A stretch of DNA of 30,197 nt from NCBI GenBank assembly GCA_021299075.1, contig JAJTFU010000065.1, forward strand, positions 1 through 30,197. Direction: 5' to 3'. This DNA is from Novosphingobium sp. (GTDB lineage: Bacteria; Pseudomonadota; Alphaproteobacteria; Sphingomonadales; Sphingomonadaceae). The notes below the pieces were generated by a model that ran no database searches, had not been told where the DNA came from, and worked only from the letters and a program-made list of their open reading frames with translations. Shown piece by piece: positions 8,659 to 16,926 of the stretch; the first letter of the stretch is position 1; each line of letters begins with the position of its first letter. The position numbers were made by a program, and so were the translations under genes.

Positions 8659-9234
8659 ATGAACCGCAAGAATCTGACGCTCGCGACGGCCCTGCTGACC
8701 GGCCTGACCGCGTTTGCCACGCCCGCTCTGGCCGATCATCACGGCAAGAAGCCAGCCACGACCGTTGGTGGCGGCCAGTTCTCGCCGACTGCCACGATCG
8801 TCGAGAACGCCGTGCAATCGAACATGCACAACACGCTGGTTGCGGCGGTGAAGGCTGCGGACCTGGTCGGCGTGCTGTCGGGCCCGGGCCCCTTCACGGT
8901 CTTCGCGCCGACCGATGGCGCCTTTGCCAAGCTGCCGGCCGGGACGGTCGAAACGCTCGTCAAGCCTGAGAACAAGGCAGCACTTGCCAACATCCTGACT
9001 TACCACGTTGTGGCCGGCAAGGTGACCGCTGCAGACGTGCTGGCGGCGATCAAGGCCGGTGGCGGCAAGGCTGAGCTGACCACCGTGCAGGGTCAGAAGC
9101 TGACTGCCCAGCTCAATGGCCAGAATGTCGAAGTGATCGACGCCAACGGCGGCCGCGCGCTGGTGATCAAGGCCGATGTAACCTCGTCGAACGGCGTGAT
9201 CCACGTGACCAATGCGGTCTCGCTGCCGAAGTAA
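8659..9234 (+). CDS. Exported fasciclin (FAS1) domain protein
   Basis: A 191-residue secreted protein. A signal peptide (residues 1-25, cleavage likely after ATPALA) leads into a His/Lys-rich linker and one FAS1 domain. The FAS1 boxes are readable: GPFTVFAPTDGAFAKLP at about residues 75-91, LTYHVVAGKVTAADVL at about 114-129, and VIKADVTSSNGVIHVTNAV near the end. FAS1 domains mediate adhesion in many organisms; the role in bacteria is often unknown, so only the fold is certain. An AGGAG ribosome-binding site lies at good distance from the ATG. The gene has its own 143-bp upstream region after clpX and a strong terminator after it. Confidence 0.9.
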   Translation: MNRKNLTLATALLTGLTAFATPALADHHGKKPATTVGGGQFSPTATIVENAVQSNMHNTLVAAVKAADLVGVLSGPGPFTVFAPTDGAFAKLPAGTVETLVKPENKAALANILTYHVVAGKVTAADVLAAIKAGGGKAELTTVQGQKLTAQLNGQNVEVIDANGGRALVIKADVTSSNGVIHVTNAVSLPK

Positions 9235-9254
9235 GCGCAGAGGCCTGAACAACA

Positions 9255-9284
9255 ACGGCCGCGCGGTGCGAACCGCGCGGCCGT
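9255..9284. terminator. Strong bidirectional terminator with GCGA tetraloop
   Basis: A perfect 13-bp stem, 9255-9267 with 9272-9284, closed by a GNRA tetraloop GCGA (9268-9271). It is followed by ATTGTTTGG on the plus strand and preceded by AACAACAA, which is T-rich on the minus strand. It lies between two convergent genes and can serve both. Confidence 0.85.
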
Positions 9285-9305
9285 ATTGTTTGGACCGGTC
9301 CGGGC

Positions 9306-9797
9306 CTAGTTCGACTGCTTGAAGAACACTTCGCCGTCGCGCTTGACCACCAGGTCCTTCTGGACGCTGGCCTTCAGCTGCCAGGTGTCACCGCTCTTCA
9401 CCCAGGTGTCGTTCGAGGTGACCGACATCTCCATCTTCATCTCGTTGCCATCGGGGCCGGGGCGGACCATCGTCGCGGCCAGCTCCTGCTTGATTGCGGC
9501 ACTGTCACCGGTGACCGTGGCATCCAGGACGGTGGTCTTGGAATTCTGGCTCATTGCCGCAGGCATCCGCTCCATCAGCGTGGCGATGCCGCTGGCGTCG
9601 TGGGTGTTGCCCTGGATGTCGGTCATCTGAAAGCCGGGGGCGAGGATCGCATTGACCGCAGCGCTGTCCCTGGCGGCCATGGCGGCGCGGTAGCTGTCAT
9701 AGCGGGCCTGGAACGCGGTCTTGGGATCTTCCTGCGCTGCCGCGCTGCTGGCGATTGCCACGGCGACAATTGCGCCAAACCAGGGTGAAACGCGCAT
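9306..9797 (-). CDS. Exported NTF2-like (SnoaL/DUF4440-type) protein
   Basis: A 163-residue protein with a signal peptide at about residues 1-22 (hydrophobic run ending SSAAAQ). The mature part shows the NTF2-like layout: an opening helix pair (FQARYDSYRAAMAARDSAAVNAIL), then APGFQMTDIQGNTHDASG, then several strands ending in WQLKASVQKDLVVKRDG. NTF2-like folds serve as small-molecule enzymes or binding proteins, and I cannot name a ligand. The start is ATG at 9797, seven codons inside a longer frame, because AAAGGA lies just upstream and the signal peptide begins there. It is convergent with the fasciclin gene and lies 33 bp downstream of the CDF transporter gene on the same strand. Confidence 0.8.
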   Translation of the reverse strand: MRVSPWFGAIVAVAIASSAAAQEDPKTAFQARYDSYRAAMAARDSAAVNAILAPGFQMTDIQGNTHDASGIATLMERMPAAMSQNSKTTVLDATVTGDSAAIKQELAATMVRPGPDGNEMKMEMSVTSNDTWVKSGDTWQLKASVQKDLVVKRDGEVFFKQSN

Positions 9798-9830
9798 CGG
9801 GTATCCTTTCTCGATCAAGCCCCTGCTGCC

Positions 9831-10804
9831 TTAATGGTGATGCCCGGCGCGGCCTGCAAGGCGGCATTGTTCGGCGCCCAGCTCGATCTGGATGGTCGAG
9901 TGATCAATCCCGAAGCGCAGTGCCAGTTCTTCGGCCAACTTGTGCAGCACTGCATCGCCGGGATGCCCGCCGGGCATTTCGACATGGGCCGTCAGCGCGG
10001 TCTCGGTCGTGCTCATCGGCCAGATGTGGAGATCGTGGACCGTGCTGACCCCCGGGCGGGCCATCAGCCAGCGCCGCACTTCCTCGGGATCGATCCCCGG
10101 CGGCACCGCCAGCAGCCCCATGCGCAGCGAATTCTTGACCAGGCCCCAGCTGCCCCAGCCGATCGCGAAGGTGATCAGCAGGCTGGTAAGCGGATCGATC
10201 CAGGCCTTGCCGGTCAGCCAGATCGCAGCCCCGGCCACGACCACCCCGGCCGAAACTGCCGCATCGGCCAGCAAGTGGACGAAGGCGGCGCGCAGGTTGA
10301 GGTCGGCCTTCTGTCCGCTGGCAAAGAGGGCAGGGCGGCGGACAGCGCATTGATCGCGATCCCGGCCGCGGCCACTCCCATCATGATCCCGCCTTCGATC
10401 GCCTGCGGGTTGAAGAAGCGGTGGATCGTCTCGAACAGGATCGCGCCCAGCGCGACCCATAACAGCGCGGCATTGGCGATGGCGGCCAGGATCGAGGAGC
10501 TCTTGAAGCCATAGGTGTAACCGGCGCGGGCCGGACGCGCCGCCAGCACGCTCGCCCCCCAGGCCAGCAGCAGGGCCAGAACGTCGGACAGGTTGTGCCC
10601 GGCATCGGCCAGCAGCGCCATCGACCCGCTCCACAGGCCGGCCGCCACCTCGATGATCACGAAGCTGATGTTCAGCCCGACGGCCACGGCAAAGGCCCGG
10701 CCAGAGCCGGTTACCGGGTGCTGGTGATCATGGTGATCGTGGTGGTGGTGACCATGGCTGCGGTGGTGATGGACCCCCGGGCCATGGTGGTGTGCGCCGC
10801 TCAT
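9831..10804 (-). pseudogene. CDF cation efflux transporter (CzcD-like), frameshifted
   Basis: A cation diffusion facilitator, an inner-membrane divalent-metal/proton antiporter, most often for Zn, Co or Cd. It begins at ATG 10804 behind GGAAGGGA. The N-terminus is very His-rich (HHHGPGVHHHRSHGHHHH region), a likely metal-sensing or buffering segment. The TM2 metal site LLADAGHNLSD and the TM5 site HLLADAAVSAGVVVAG are both present, as is the cytoplasmic C-terminal domain (VHDLHIWPMS, then TAHVEM) ending in GHHH. The first half reads in one frame to about 10345 (INALSAAL) and the second in another from about 10328 (LFASGQKADLNLRAAF). One base missing or two extra within GGCAGGGCGGCGG explains it. 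It may be a sequencing error in a GC-rich run; if real, the transporter is lost after TM4. Confidence 0.82.
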
Positions 10805-11134
10805 TTTGGTCCCTTCCAGCCAGACCGTTGCACAATTGCCGCAGTGCAGCAACAATCGTGATGACAGCATCCCCCGGGAAATCCTTGCATTTAGCCAATT
10901 TGCACCAGTGTAAGTAGTAAAATTATACCAATCGGGCTCGGTGCGTAATAATCTGTCACCCGGTCGCTGCGCCGTGCGATGGGCCGCGGAATCTAGTCAC
11001 AGGCTTGTCACACGCAGCTGTTTAGTGCGCGGCGCAGCGCCGCTATTAGCGTGCGCAGCCGGCGCAGGGGCGATTCGCCCGGCGCCCGAAGACACGTGTT
11101 TCGCAAGTCTGCCAAAACAGGGAATCCCGTCCTC
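10805..11134. other. 330-bp divergent intergenic region upstream of the TonB receptor
   Basis: There is no gene here. A possible sigma-70 promoter for the receptor is TTGCAC (10900-10905) with TATACC (10924-10929) at 18-bp spacing, inside a locally AT-rich patch that stands out from its surroundings. Transcription from it would leave a leader of about 200 nt. That leader contains a GC-rich odd palindrome near 11028-11042 (GCGGCGC around a central A). I looked for a cobalamin-type leader and did not find its conserved boxes. Confidence 0.3.
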
Positions 11135-13729
11135 ATGCGCATCAATTCCGCCCTGACCACCGCCGCCAGCAGCATCGCCATCGGCGTTGCCGCGCTGAGC
11201 GCGCCGGCCTTCGCCCAGTCGACCGGCTCGATCGACTTCGAAAAGGAAATCATCGTCACCGGGACCCGTTCGGGCACCCAGGAAGTGGCTGGCGTTTCGG
11301 CTCCCGATACCGCCAAGGCCAAGGCCGTCCTGACCCAGGAAAACATCGAGCGTCAGAACCCCGGCCAGACCATCCTGGATACGATCAACCAGATTCCGGG
11401 CGTCAGCTTCCAGAACAACGATGCCTATGGTTCGTCGGGCGGTACGCTCAACATCCGCGGCTTCTCGTCGGATCGCGTCAGCCTGACCTTCGACGGCGTT
11501 CCGCTGAACGATTCGGGCAACTATGCGATCTACTCGAACCAGCAGATCGATCCGGAACTGATCGAGCAGGTCAACGTCAACCTCGGCACCACCGACGTTG
11601 ACAGCCCGACCGCTTCGGCCGCCGGCGGTACCGTCAACCTGCGCACCAAGCGTCCGGACCGTGACTTTGGCGTGATGATGGGCCTCTCGGCCGGTCAGTT
11701 CAACTTCATGCGTGGTTTCGTGAAGATCGAAACCGGTGATCTGACCGAAAGTGGCCTGCGCGCCTGGGTTTCGGCCAGCCGCGCCACCAATGACAACCCG
11801 TTCAACAACTACGGCAAGGTCAACAAGCAGCAGTATAACGCGCGCATCTACCTGCCGCTGGCTGGTGACGATTTCATCTCGCTTGCCGGCCACTACAACC
11901 AGAACCGCAACAATTTCTTCGGCTCGCTGCCGCTGCGCCTCGATGCCGGTCGCACGGTGGGTTCGGCCAGCATCAACCGCTATCCGGCTAATGCCGACGA
12001 GCGCAAGTACCTGATCAACTATCCGTGCTTGCTCGACACCCCGCAGGCCGGCGTGGCTGATAGCCCGGCACCGGCCGTGCTCGGCGCCAGCTGCGGCACC
12101 GAATTCGACCGTCGCTACAACCCGTCGAACACCGGCAACATCCGCCTGACCTCGCGCTTCACCCTGGCCGACAACCTCGTCCTGACGGTTGACCCGAGCT
12201 ACCAGTACGTGAAGGCCAACGGCGGCGGCACCGTGACCGGCCGCGAAGGTCTGCGCGATATCGATCCGGGCGCGGGCGTCACTAACGTCGCCGGTTATCT
12301 TGCCGGTGCACCGGTGTTTGGCCGTGACGTCAATGGCGACGGCGACATCCTCGATACCGTCACTGTACTGGCTCCCAGCCAGACCCAGACCCACCGCATT
12401 GGCGTGATCGCCGGCCTTCGCTGGGAAATGGACGATCACAACACTTTCCGCGTTAACTACACCTTCGACCGTGCCCGTCACCGCCAAACCGGCGAAGTCG
12501 GCCTGCTGCAGGTCAACGGCGAGCCGACCGACGTGTTCCCGGTCAATGCCGGCGAAAAGGACGTGAACGGCGCTGTGCTGCAGAAGCGTGACCGTCTGTC
12601 GCTCGCGATCCTGCATCAGTTCTCGGCTGAATACCGCGGCGAGTTCATGGATGAGCGCCTGGTTGTCACCGCCGGTCTGCGCCTGCCCTTCTTCAAGCGC
12701 GACCTGACAAACAACTGCTTCACCAGCTCGGCTGGCGGCTTCGTTGAATGCTTCGGCACCAACACGGCGCTGAACACCACCGCTGCCACGCTCAACCCCT
12801 ATGTGGTGACCACCAATGCCACCACCGGCGCGATCTCGGTGACCGGCTGGTCGCCGCCGCAGAACCGCGTGCTCAACTACAAGAAGGTTCTGCCGAATAT
12901 CGGCCTGGTCGCTCGCGCGAGGCCGACCCCGGAAACGACCGACAACTTCGATGCTGGTCTGCGCTACCGTTCGGGCATGATCCAGGCCCAGGTCTCCGGT
13001 TTCTACAACCAGTTCCATGATCGTCTGGCCTCGGCTTACGATCCGGAAATCAACCAGACTGTCTATCGCAACCTCGGCAACGTGAAGAAGTACGGCATCG
13101 ACGGCTCGATCGCTTTTGCGCCGGTCGACAACCTCAGCTTCTACGTCTTCGGTTCCGTCATGAAGTCGAAGATCCGCGACAACATCGCCGTCGGTGAAAA
13201 CCGCGATGGTACGCCGATCTACGCGCTGACCGCTGGCAAGCGGGAAGCCGGCGCGCCGAAGTACACCTTCGGTGCCTCGGTCCGCGGCTCGCTGGGTCCG
13301 GTCGATCTTGGCATCACCGCCAAGCGGACGGGTGAGCGCTATATCTACGACACTAACGAAGCGACCTTCACCGGTTCGTTCGTGCCGAATGGCGCTAAGG
13401 CCTGTACAAACGTTGCAACCCCGGTCTGCACCACCCCGGTCGCGCCGGCTGCTGCCACCCAGGTCTACAACACCACGGCTCCGGCTTACTGGCTGGTCAA
13501 CCTCGATGCTCGCCTGAAGCTCCGCTTCCTGGGCCTCAACGACCAGACCTTCCTGCAGCTGAACGTCTACAACCTGTTCGACCAGTACTATGTCGGCGGT
13601 TTTGGCGGCAACCTGAACCAGACCCAGACCTTCAACCAGACCACGGGCGTTTCGTCCTATGGCAACCCCGGTTTCGTCCAGATCGGCGCCCCGCGCACGA
13701 TCAGCGGCACCGTGGTGTTCAAGTTCTGA
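11135..13729 (+). CDS. TonB-dependent outer-membrane receptor
   Basis: An 864-residue receptor that imports a ligand across the outer membrane using TonB energy. The signal peptide is residues 1-27 (ending APAFAQ), followed by a TonB-box-like EIIVTGTR. The plug domain follows (IERQNPGQTILDTINQIPGV, then GGTLNIRGFSSDRV, then DGVPLNDSGNY, and GGTVNLRTKRP closing it near residue 185). The rest is a 22-strand-type barrel of aromatic-flanked strands ending in GTVVFKF, with the terminal Phe needed for barrel insertion. The loops hold a few paired cysteines and a DVNGDGDI segment. Sequence alone does not give the substrate, and no ligand-processing gene is adjacent. ATG 11135 is chosen because the signal peptide starts there. 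Confidence 0.92.
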   Translation: MRINSALTTAASSIAIGVAALSAPAFAQSTGSIDFEKEIIVTGTRSGTQEVAGVSAPDTAKAKAVLTQENIERQNPGQTILDTINQIPGVSFQNNDAYGSSGGTLNIRGFSSDRVSLTFDGVPLNDSGNYAIYSNQQIDPELIEQVNVNLGTTDVDSPTASAAGGTVNLRTKRPDRDFGVMMGLSAGQFNFMRGFVKIETGDLTESGLRAWVSASRATNDNPFNNYGKVNKQQYNARIYLPLAGDDFISLAGHYNQNRNNFFGSLPLRLDAGRTVGSASINRYPANADERKYLINYPCLLDTPQAGVADSPAPAVLGASCGTEFDRRYNPSNTGNIRLTSRFTLADNLVLTVDPSYQYVKANGGGTVTGREGLRDIDPGAGVTNVAGYLAGAPVFGRDVNGDGDILDTVTVLAPSQTQTHRIGVIAGLRWEMDDHNTFRVNYTFDRARHRQTGEVGLLQVNGEPTDVFPVNAGEKDVNGAVLQKRDRLSLAILHQFSAEYRGEFMDERLVVTAGLRLPFFKRDLTNNCFTSSAGGFVECFGTNTALNTTAATLNPYVVTTNATTGAISVTGWSPPQNRVLNYKKVLPNIGLVARARPTPETTDNFDAGLRYRSGMIQAQVSGFYNQFHDRLASAYDPEINQTVYRNLGNVKKYGIDGSIAFAPVDNLSFYVFGSVMKSKIRDNIAVGENRDGTPIYALTAGKREAGAPKYTFGASVRGSLGPVDLGITAKRTGERYIYDTNEATFTGSFVPNGAKACTNVATPVCTTPVAPAAATQVYNTTAPAYWLVNLDARLKLRFLGLNDQTFLQLNVYNLFDQYYVGGFGGNLNQTQTFNQTTGVSSYGNPGFVQIGAPRTISGTVVFKF

Positions 13730-13758
13730 TCCAAGCGGTCAGTTTAACCGAACAAGGG

Positions 13759-13788
13759 AAAGGGGCGCTGCGGCGCCCCTTTCTTTTT
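13759..13788 (+). terminator. Rho-independent terminator of the TonB receptor gene
   Basis: AAAGGGGCGC (13759-13768) pairs perfectly with GCGCCCCTTT (13773-13782) around TGCG, followed by CTTTTTG. A 10-bp GC-rich stem plus a T5 run is a textbook intrinsic terminator. It lies 30 bp past the receptor stop and before the convergent mtgA. Confidence 0.9.
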
Positions 13789-13814
13789 GCCTGCCAGATA
13801 CAGCGGTTAATGCC

Positions 13815-14540
13815 TCAGCGGTAAACGCAGGCGTCGAGCGCTTCGTTGCGGACAACGCCGCTGCGCGCGGCAATCGCGTTGCCGTGGCGGCGAGTGAAGC
13901 CCTTAGCCCCGGTGACGGCGCGCTTCTTGGGGCTGGGGAGGGCGGCGGCGATGCGGGCGGCCTCGACCCGGGTCAGCCGCGCCGCGCTCTTCTTGTAATA
14001 GCGCTGGGCCCCGGCCTCGACGCCGTAGGTGCCGATCCCGGTCTCGGCGACGTTGAGGTAGACCTCCATGATCCGGCGCTTGCCCCAGATGTGCTCGATC
14101 AGAAAGGTGAACCACACTTCCAGGCCCTTGCGGGCATAGCGATCCCAGCCCCAGCCCTGCCACAGGAACACGTTCTTGGCGGTCTGCTGGCTGATCGTGG
14201 AGCCGCCACGCAGCTTCTTGCCCTGCGCATTTCGCTCGATCGCCTGCTCGATCGCTTCCTGATCGAACCCCTGGTGCGAACAGAACTTCGCATCTTCGCC
14301 CGCGATCACGGCGGCGACCATGTTGCGGTCAATCCGGCTGAGCGGCGTCCAGTCCTTCTCGAACCCGTGCAGATCGGCGATCATGGTGATCGTGATCGGC
14401 ACCGGCACGAACTTGTAGAGCACCGTGATCCCCAGGCTCAGCACCAGGAACCAGACGATCAGCCGACCGATCCACCAGCCAAGGTTGTAAGCGAAGCCAT
14501 GTTTGGCGGAGGGGCGAGAGGGCGTGAGGAAGCGCATCAT
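13815..14540 (-). CDS. mtgA: Monofunctional peptidoglycan glycosyltransferase MtgA (GT51)
   Basis: Polymerises lipid II into glycan strands at the outer face of the inner membrane, without a transpeptidase domain. The 241 residues comprise one membrane anchor (about 21-47) and the GT51 domain. Motifs in order are EDAKFCSHQGFD with catalytic Glu82, RGGSTISQQTAKNVFLW (111-127), RKGLEVWFTFLIEHIWGKRRI (138-157), and EVYLNVAETGIGTYGVEAGA (159-178). The start is taken at the double ATG 14540/14537; a frame 16 codons longer exists but adds residues unlike the family. No strong Shine-Dalgarno sequence is visible, so the start is tentative. Confidence 0.92.
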   Translation of the reverse strand: MMRFLTPSRPSAKHGFAYNLGWWIGRLIVWFLVLSLGITVLYKFVPVPITITMIADLHGFEKDWTPLSRIDRNMVAAVIAGEDAKFCSHQGFDQEAIEQAIERNAQGKKLRGGSTISQQTAKNVFLWQGWGWDRYARKGLEVWFTFLIEHIWGKRRIMEVYLNVAETGIGTYGVEAGAQRYYKKSAARLTRVEAARIAAALPSPKKRAVTGAKGFTRRHGNAIAARSGVVRNEALDACVYR

Positions 14541-14602
14541 TTGTCGCGATGATAGCGAAGGTGTGCGGCGCAGGTAAAGCGCCTGCACGCCGGGGCAATT
14601 CG

Positions 14603-15275
14603 CTAGTTTATGCCGCGCCCGATCCAGCCAAGCTTGCGCAATTCCGACGCCCGGCTGCGACTGACGCTTATTGTCGGTCCGCAGGGGAGCGCGATCGTCC
14701 AGCGCGCGCCATCGCGTCTGGCCCGCCCACGATGTGCGGCGGCGATCCAGGCACCCCGATGAACCTGCTGGCCGGGCTGGCCAGCCAGGTCGCGCACGGT
14801 ATCTCGGAACCGGCGATGCAACAGCCGGTTCGTCCCATCGGCAAGATGCAGCCGGACATAGTGGTCTTCGGCTACTAGCGCGGCGATCTGGTCGATCAGG
14901 ATCGCGGTACCGGGAAAAGTCCGTTCAGTATCAGCTCGATCGCCGCGCGCTGTGACAGGGCGGGGGACAAACACCAGCAGCACCGGCAAGAGCACCAAGC
15001 AGCAGCATCAGCATCAGCGGAAAGCCAGACAGCAGCGCCCGCTGCCAGCTCCAACCGCGCCGCAACCACCATCCGAACCAGACCTCCCAGGCCAGCCAGA
15101 TGCTCATGATCGAGCCGAACCAGAATGCCGAGCGCGGCAGCGGCTCGATCGCCGCTGTGCCGAACGCGCCCGACAGCCCCGCGACTGCCGCCGCTGTGAG
15201 CGCCAGGGTGGCCCGGCGCAGCGCATGGCGGCAATTCGCGAAGCCCAGCCTACAGTTCGCGAAAAAGCGGTTCAC
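14603..15275 (-). pseudogene. Membrane-anchored LytTR-domain regulator, frameshifted
   Basis: The N-terminal half encodes membrane helices (LALTAAAVAGLSGAFG, FWFGSIMSIWLAWEVWFGWW, SGFPLMLMLLL). The C-terminal half is a LytTR DNA-binding domain: AALVAEDHYVRLHLADG, a variant of the usual EAxxHYxxV strand, then VHRGAWIA, RWTIALPCG and VSRSRASELRKLGW. Membrane-plus-LytTR proteins are regulators that sense envelope signals. The two halves are in different frames. The switch is near 14995-15007, in CTGATGCTGCTGCTTGG, and needs one extra or two missing bases. The start is probably GTG 15275 behind GGGCAGG, with GTG 15296 as the alternative. Divergent from the exported protein at 15333, which is its likeliest target. 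The repeat-rich break point makes a sequencing error plausible. Confidence 0.75.
15235..15263. repeat. Two TTCGCGAA palindromes exactly 21 bp apart
   Basis: TTCGCGAA occurs at 15235-15242 and 15256-15263. On the minus strand both extend to TTCGCGAAYTG as a direct repeat with a period of 21 bp, two helical turns. They lie between the divergent LytTR regulator and the exported-protein gene. LytTR proteins typically bind direct repeats with this period. However, the repeat also reads as FANCR-LG-FANCR in the regulator's own frame with synonymous differences, so it may be a protein-level repeat instead. Confidence 0.35.
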
Positions 15276-15332
15276 ATTGATCGCCTGCCCTCGCACCCGT
15301 TTGACCTATCGCAGCAATTCACAGGAGCAACC

Positions 15333-15893
15333 ATGTCCCGTCGCCGCAATGTTATCATGCTGACAGCAGTTGTCGGCCTTGTCATGGCCAAACCCGCAGT
15401 CGCCCAATCCGCACCGCCGCCTCAGCCAACGCCTTCCCTGACGATCTTCGATTGGCTGAACGGTGCGTGGCGCGGCACCGCGACCGTGGAAACGCCTAAC
15501 GGCACTCACACTCTGACGCAGACGGAACGGTTCGGACCGATGCTGGGCGGCGCCGTGCGGTTGATCGAGGGCAAGGGCTATGGTCCGAACGGCGAGGTCC
15601 AGTTCAACGCCATGGCAGTGCTCTACGGCTTGCCCGATGGCTCCTATGCGATGCATTCGTGGGCGCAGGGACGGCAAGGGATCTACCCGGTCAAGCCGCA
15701 GGCCGATGGCTTCGATTGGGAAATTCCAGCTGGCCCGATGTCGATCCGCTACGAGGCCCGCCGTAGGGAGGGTAAATGGGTCGAAACCGGATATCGCATT
15801 ATGCCCGGCAAGCCGCCGGTCCCGTTCTATCGGATGGAACTGACCCGGATTGGCGAGGTAGACTGGGCCGCGGGACAGCCTGCGGCCCGTTAA
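15333..15893 (+). CDS. Small exported protein of unknown function, lipocalin-like (DUF1579-like)
   Basis: A 186-residue protein with a signal peptide (residues 1-25, ending AVAQ) and a Pro-rich linker. The mature part begins IFDWLNGAWRGTATVE and continues with QTERFGPMLGGAVRLIEGKG, then strands around AVLYGLPDGSYAMHSWAQG and FYRMELTRIGEVDW. The opening WLxGxW, the central PMLGG and the alternating beta strands resemble DUF1579-type and other small lipocalin-like beta-barrel proteins. I recognise the pattern only, not a characterised member. CAGGAG lies seven bases before the ATG. It is divergent from the LytTR regulator, and the pairing suggests control by it. Confidence 0.65.
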   Translation: MSRRRNVIMLTAVVGLVMAKPAVAQSAPPPQPTPSLTIFDWLNGAWRGTATVETPNGTHTLTQTERFGPMLGGAVRLIEGKGYGPNGEVQFNAMAVLYGLPDGSYAMHSWAQGRQGIYPVKPQADGFDWEIPAGPMSIRYEARRREGKWVETGYRIMPGKPPVPFYRMELTRIGEVDWAAGQPAAR

Positions 15894-15905
15894 ACGTTTG
15901 TCTGG

Positions 15906-16826
15906 TCAGGCCGCCGGCAGCAGCCGGCGGTCGTTGGCGATGCGGAGCATGGCCTTCTGCAGCTTTTCGAACGCGCGCACTTCGATCTGGCGGACGCGTT
16001 CGCGGCTGACCTGGTATTCCTGGCTCAGCTCTTCGAGCGTCTGCGGTTCATCGATCAGGCGGCGCTGGGTCAGGATATGGCGCTCACGCTCGTTGAGGCT
16101 GCCCAGGGCTTCGGTCAGCAGCGCGTGGCGCATGCCGGCCTCTTCCAGATCAGCGACAGTTTCGTCCTGCAGGGGGCGATCGTCCTGCAGCAGGTCCTGC
16201 CACTGGCCTTCGCCCTCATCGTTGAACGAGACGTTCAGCGAAGCGTAGCCGCCCATCATCATCCGGCGGTTCATGTTAACCACTTCGGTCTCGGACACGC
16301 CGAGCTTGGTGGCGATCGCCTTCACGTCATCAGGGTGAAGATCGGAATCCTCATAAGCGTCGAGGTTCTTCTTCATCCGCCGCAGGTTGAAGAACAGCTT
16401 CTTCTGCGCCGCAGTGGTGCCCATCTTCACGAGCGACCAGCTACGCAGGATAAATTCCTGCATCGAGGCCTTGATCCACCACATGGCGTAAGTGGCCAGG
16501 CGGAAGCCGCGATCAGGTTCGAATTTCTTGACGCCCTGCATCAGGCCGATGTTGCCCTCGGCAATCAGCTCGGACACGGGCAGGCCATAGCCGCGATAGC
16601 CCATGGCGATCTTGGCCACGAGTCGCAGGTGGCTGGTGACCAGCTGCTTGGCCGCATCGGGATCCTGGTGTTCCTGATAGCGCTTGGCGAGCATGTATTC
16701 CTGCTCAGCCGTAAGAACCGGAAACTTCCGGATTTCCGCCAGATAGCGGTTGAGGCTCTGCTCAGGCCCCAGGCTGGGTACGCTGGTGCTGCTACGGGCG
16801 GGCAGCTTGCGCTTGGTATCGGACAT
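15906..16826 (-). CDS. rpoH: RNA polymerase sigma-32 factor (heat shock) RpoH
   Basis: Directs RNA polymerase to heat-shock promoters (chaperones, Clp and Lon proteases). The 306 residues show region 2 (VTSHLRLVAKIAMGYRGYGL, NIGLMQGVKKFEPDRGFRL, TYAMWWIKASMQEFILRSW). They also show the RpoH box QKKLFFNLR at 141-149, which distinguishes RpoH from other sigma-70 factors, and region 4.2 (SQEYQVSRERVRQIEVRAFEKL). ATG 16826 is preferred over a frame 19 codons longer because homologous sequence begins at MSDTKRK and AAAGGA lies upstream. It follows the RluD-type gene on the same strand with a 100-bp gap that probably holds its own promoter; I could not identify clear boxes. Confidence 0.95.
   Translation of the reverse strand: MSDTKRKLPARSSTSVPSLGPEQSLNRYLAEIRKFPVLTAEQEYMLAKRYQEHQDPDAAKQLVTSHLRLVAKIAMGYRGYGLPVSELIAEGNIGLMQGVKKFEPDRGFRLATYAMWWIKASMQEFILRSWSLVKMGTTAAQKKLFFNLRRMKKNLDAYEDSDLHPDDVKAIATKLGVSETEVVNMNRRMMMGGYASLNVSFNDEGEGQWQDLLQDDRPLQDETVADLEEAGMRHALLTEALGSLNERERHILTQRRLIDEPQTLEELSQEYQVSRERVRQIEVRAFEKLQKAMLRIANDRRLLPAA
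15911..15930. terminator. Possible hairpin at the 3' end of rpoH
   Basis: CCGCCGGC (15911-15918) and GCCGGCGG (15923-15930) form a perfect 8-bp stem around AGCA, covering the last codons of rpoH and ending 3 bp before the stop on that strand. No proper T-run follows on either side. It may still act as a weak bidirectional terminator between the convergent genes, or may only reflect codon usage. Confidence 0.3.
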
Positions 16827-16926
16827 TCGACTAACCGTCCTTTCATTCGTCGGCTTGCCGTTGGAGGACCCTAATAGAGGCATCCCCGGGTGGCGGCCAC
16901 ACAGACTTTCTAGTTACTGCAATCGC

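Noticed and set aside
8516..8969. A genuine C-terminal extension of ClpX fused to fasciclin sequence
   Set aside because: The fasciclin protein reads in a different frame with its own signal peptide and ribosome-binding site. The native ClpX tail is present in the alternative frame, so the extension is a frameshift product.
10936..11134. Cobalamin or other riboswitch in the TonB receptor leader
   Set aside because: I found no B12-box-like or other conserved riboswitch core, only GC-rich palindromes.
12325..12350. Calcium-binding DxNGDGD loop in the TonB receptor as a functional site
   Set aside because: A single short match in an extracellular loop region; it could be chance in Gly/Asp-rich loops.
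10997..13018. Minus-strand 673-codon open frame under the TonB receptor
   Set aside because: The plus strand has plug, barrel, signal peptide and terminator. The minus frame is low-complexity and has no domain.
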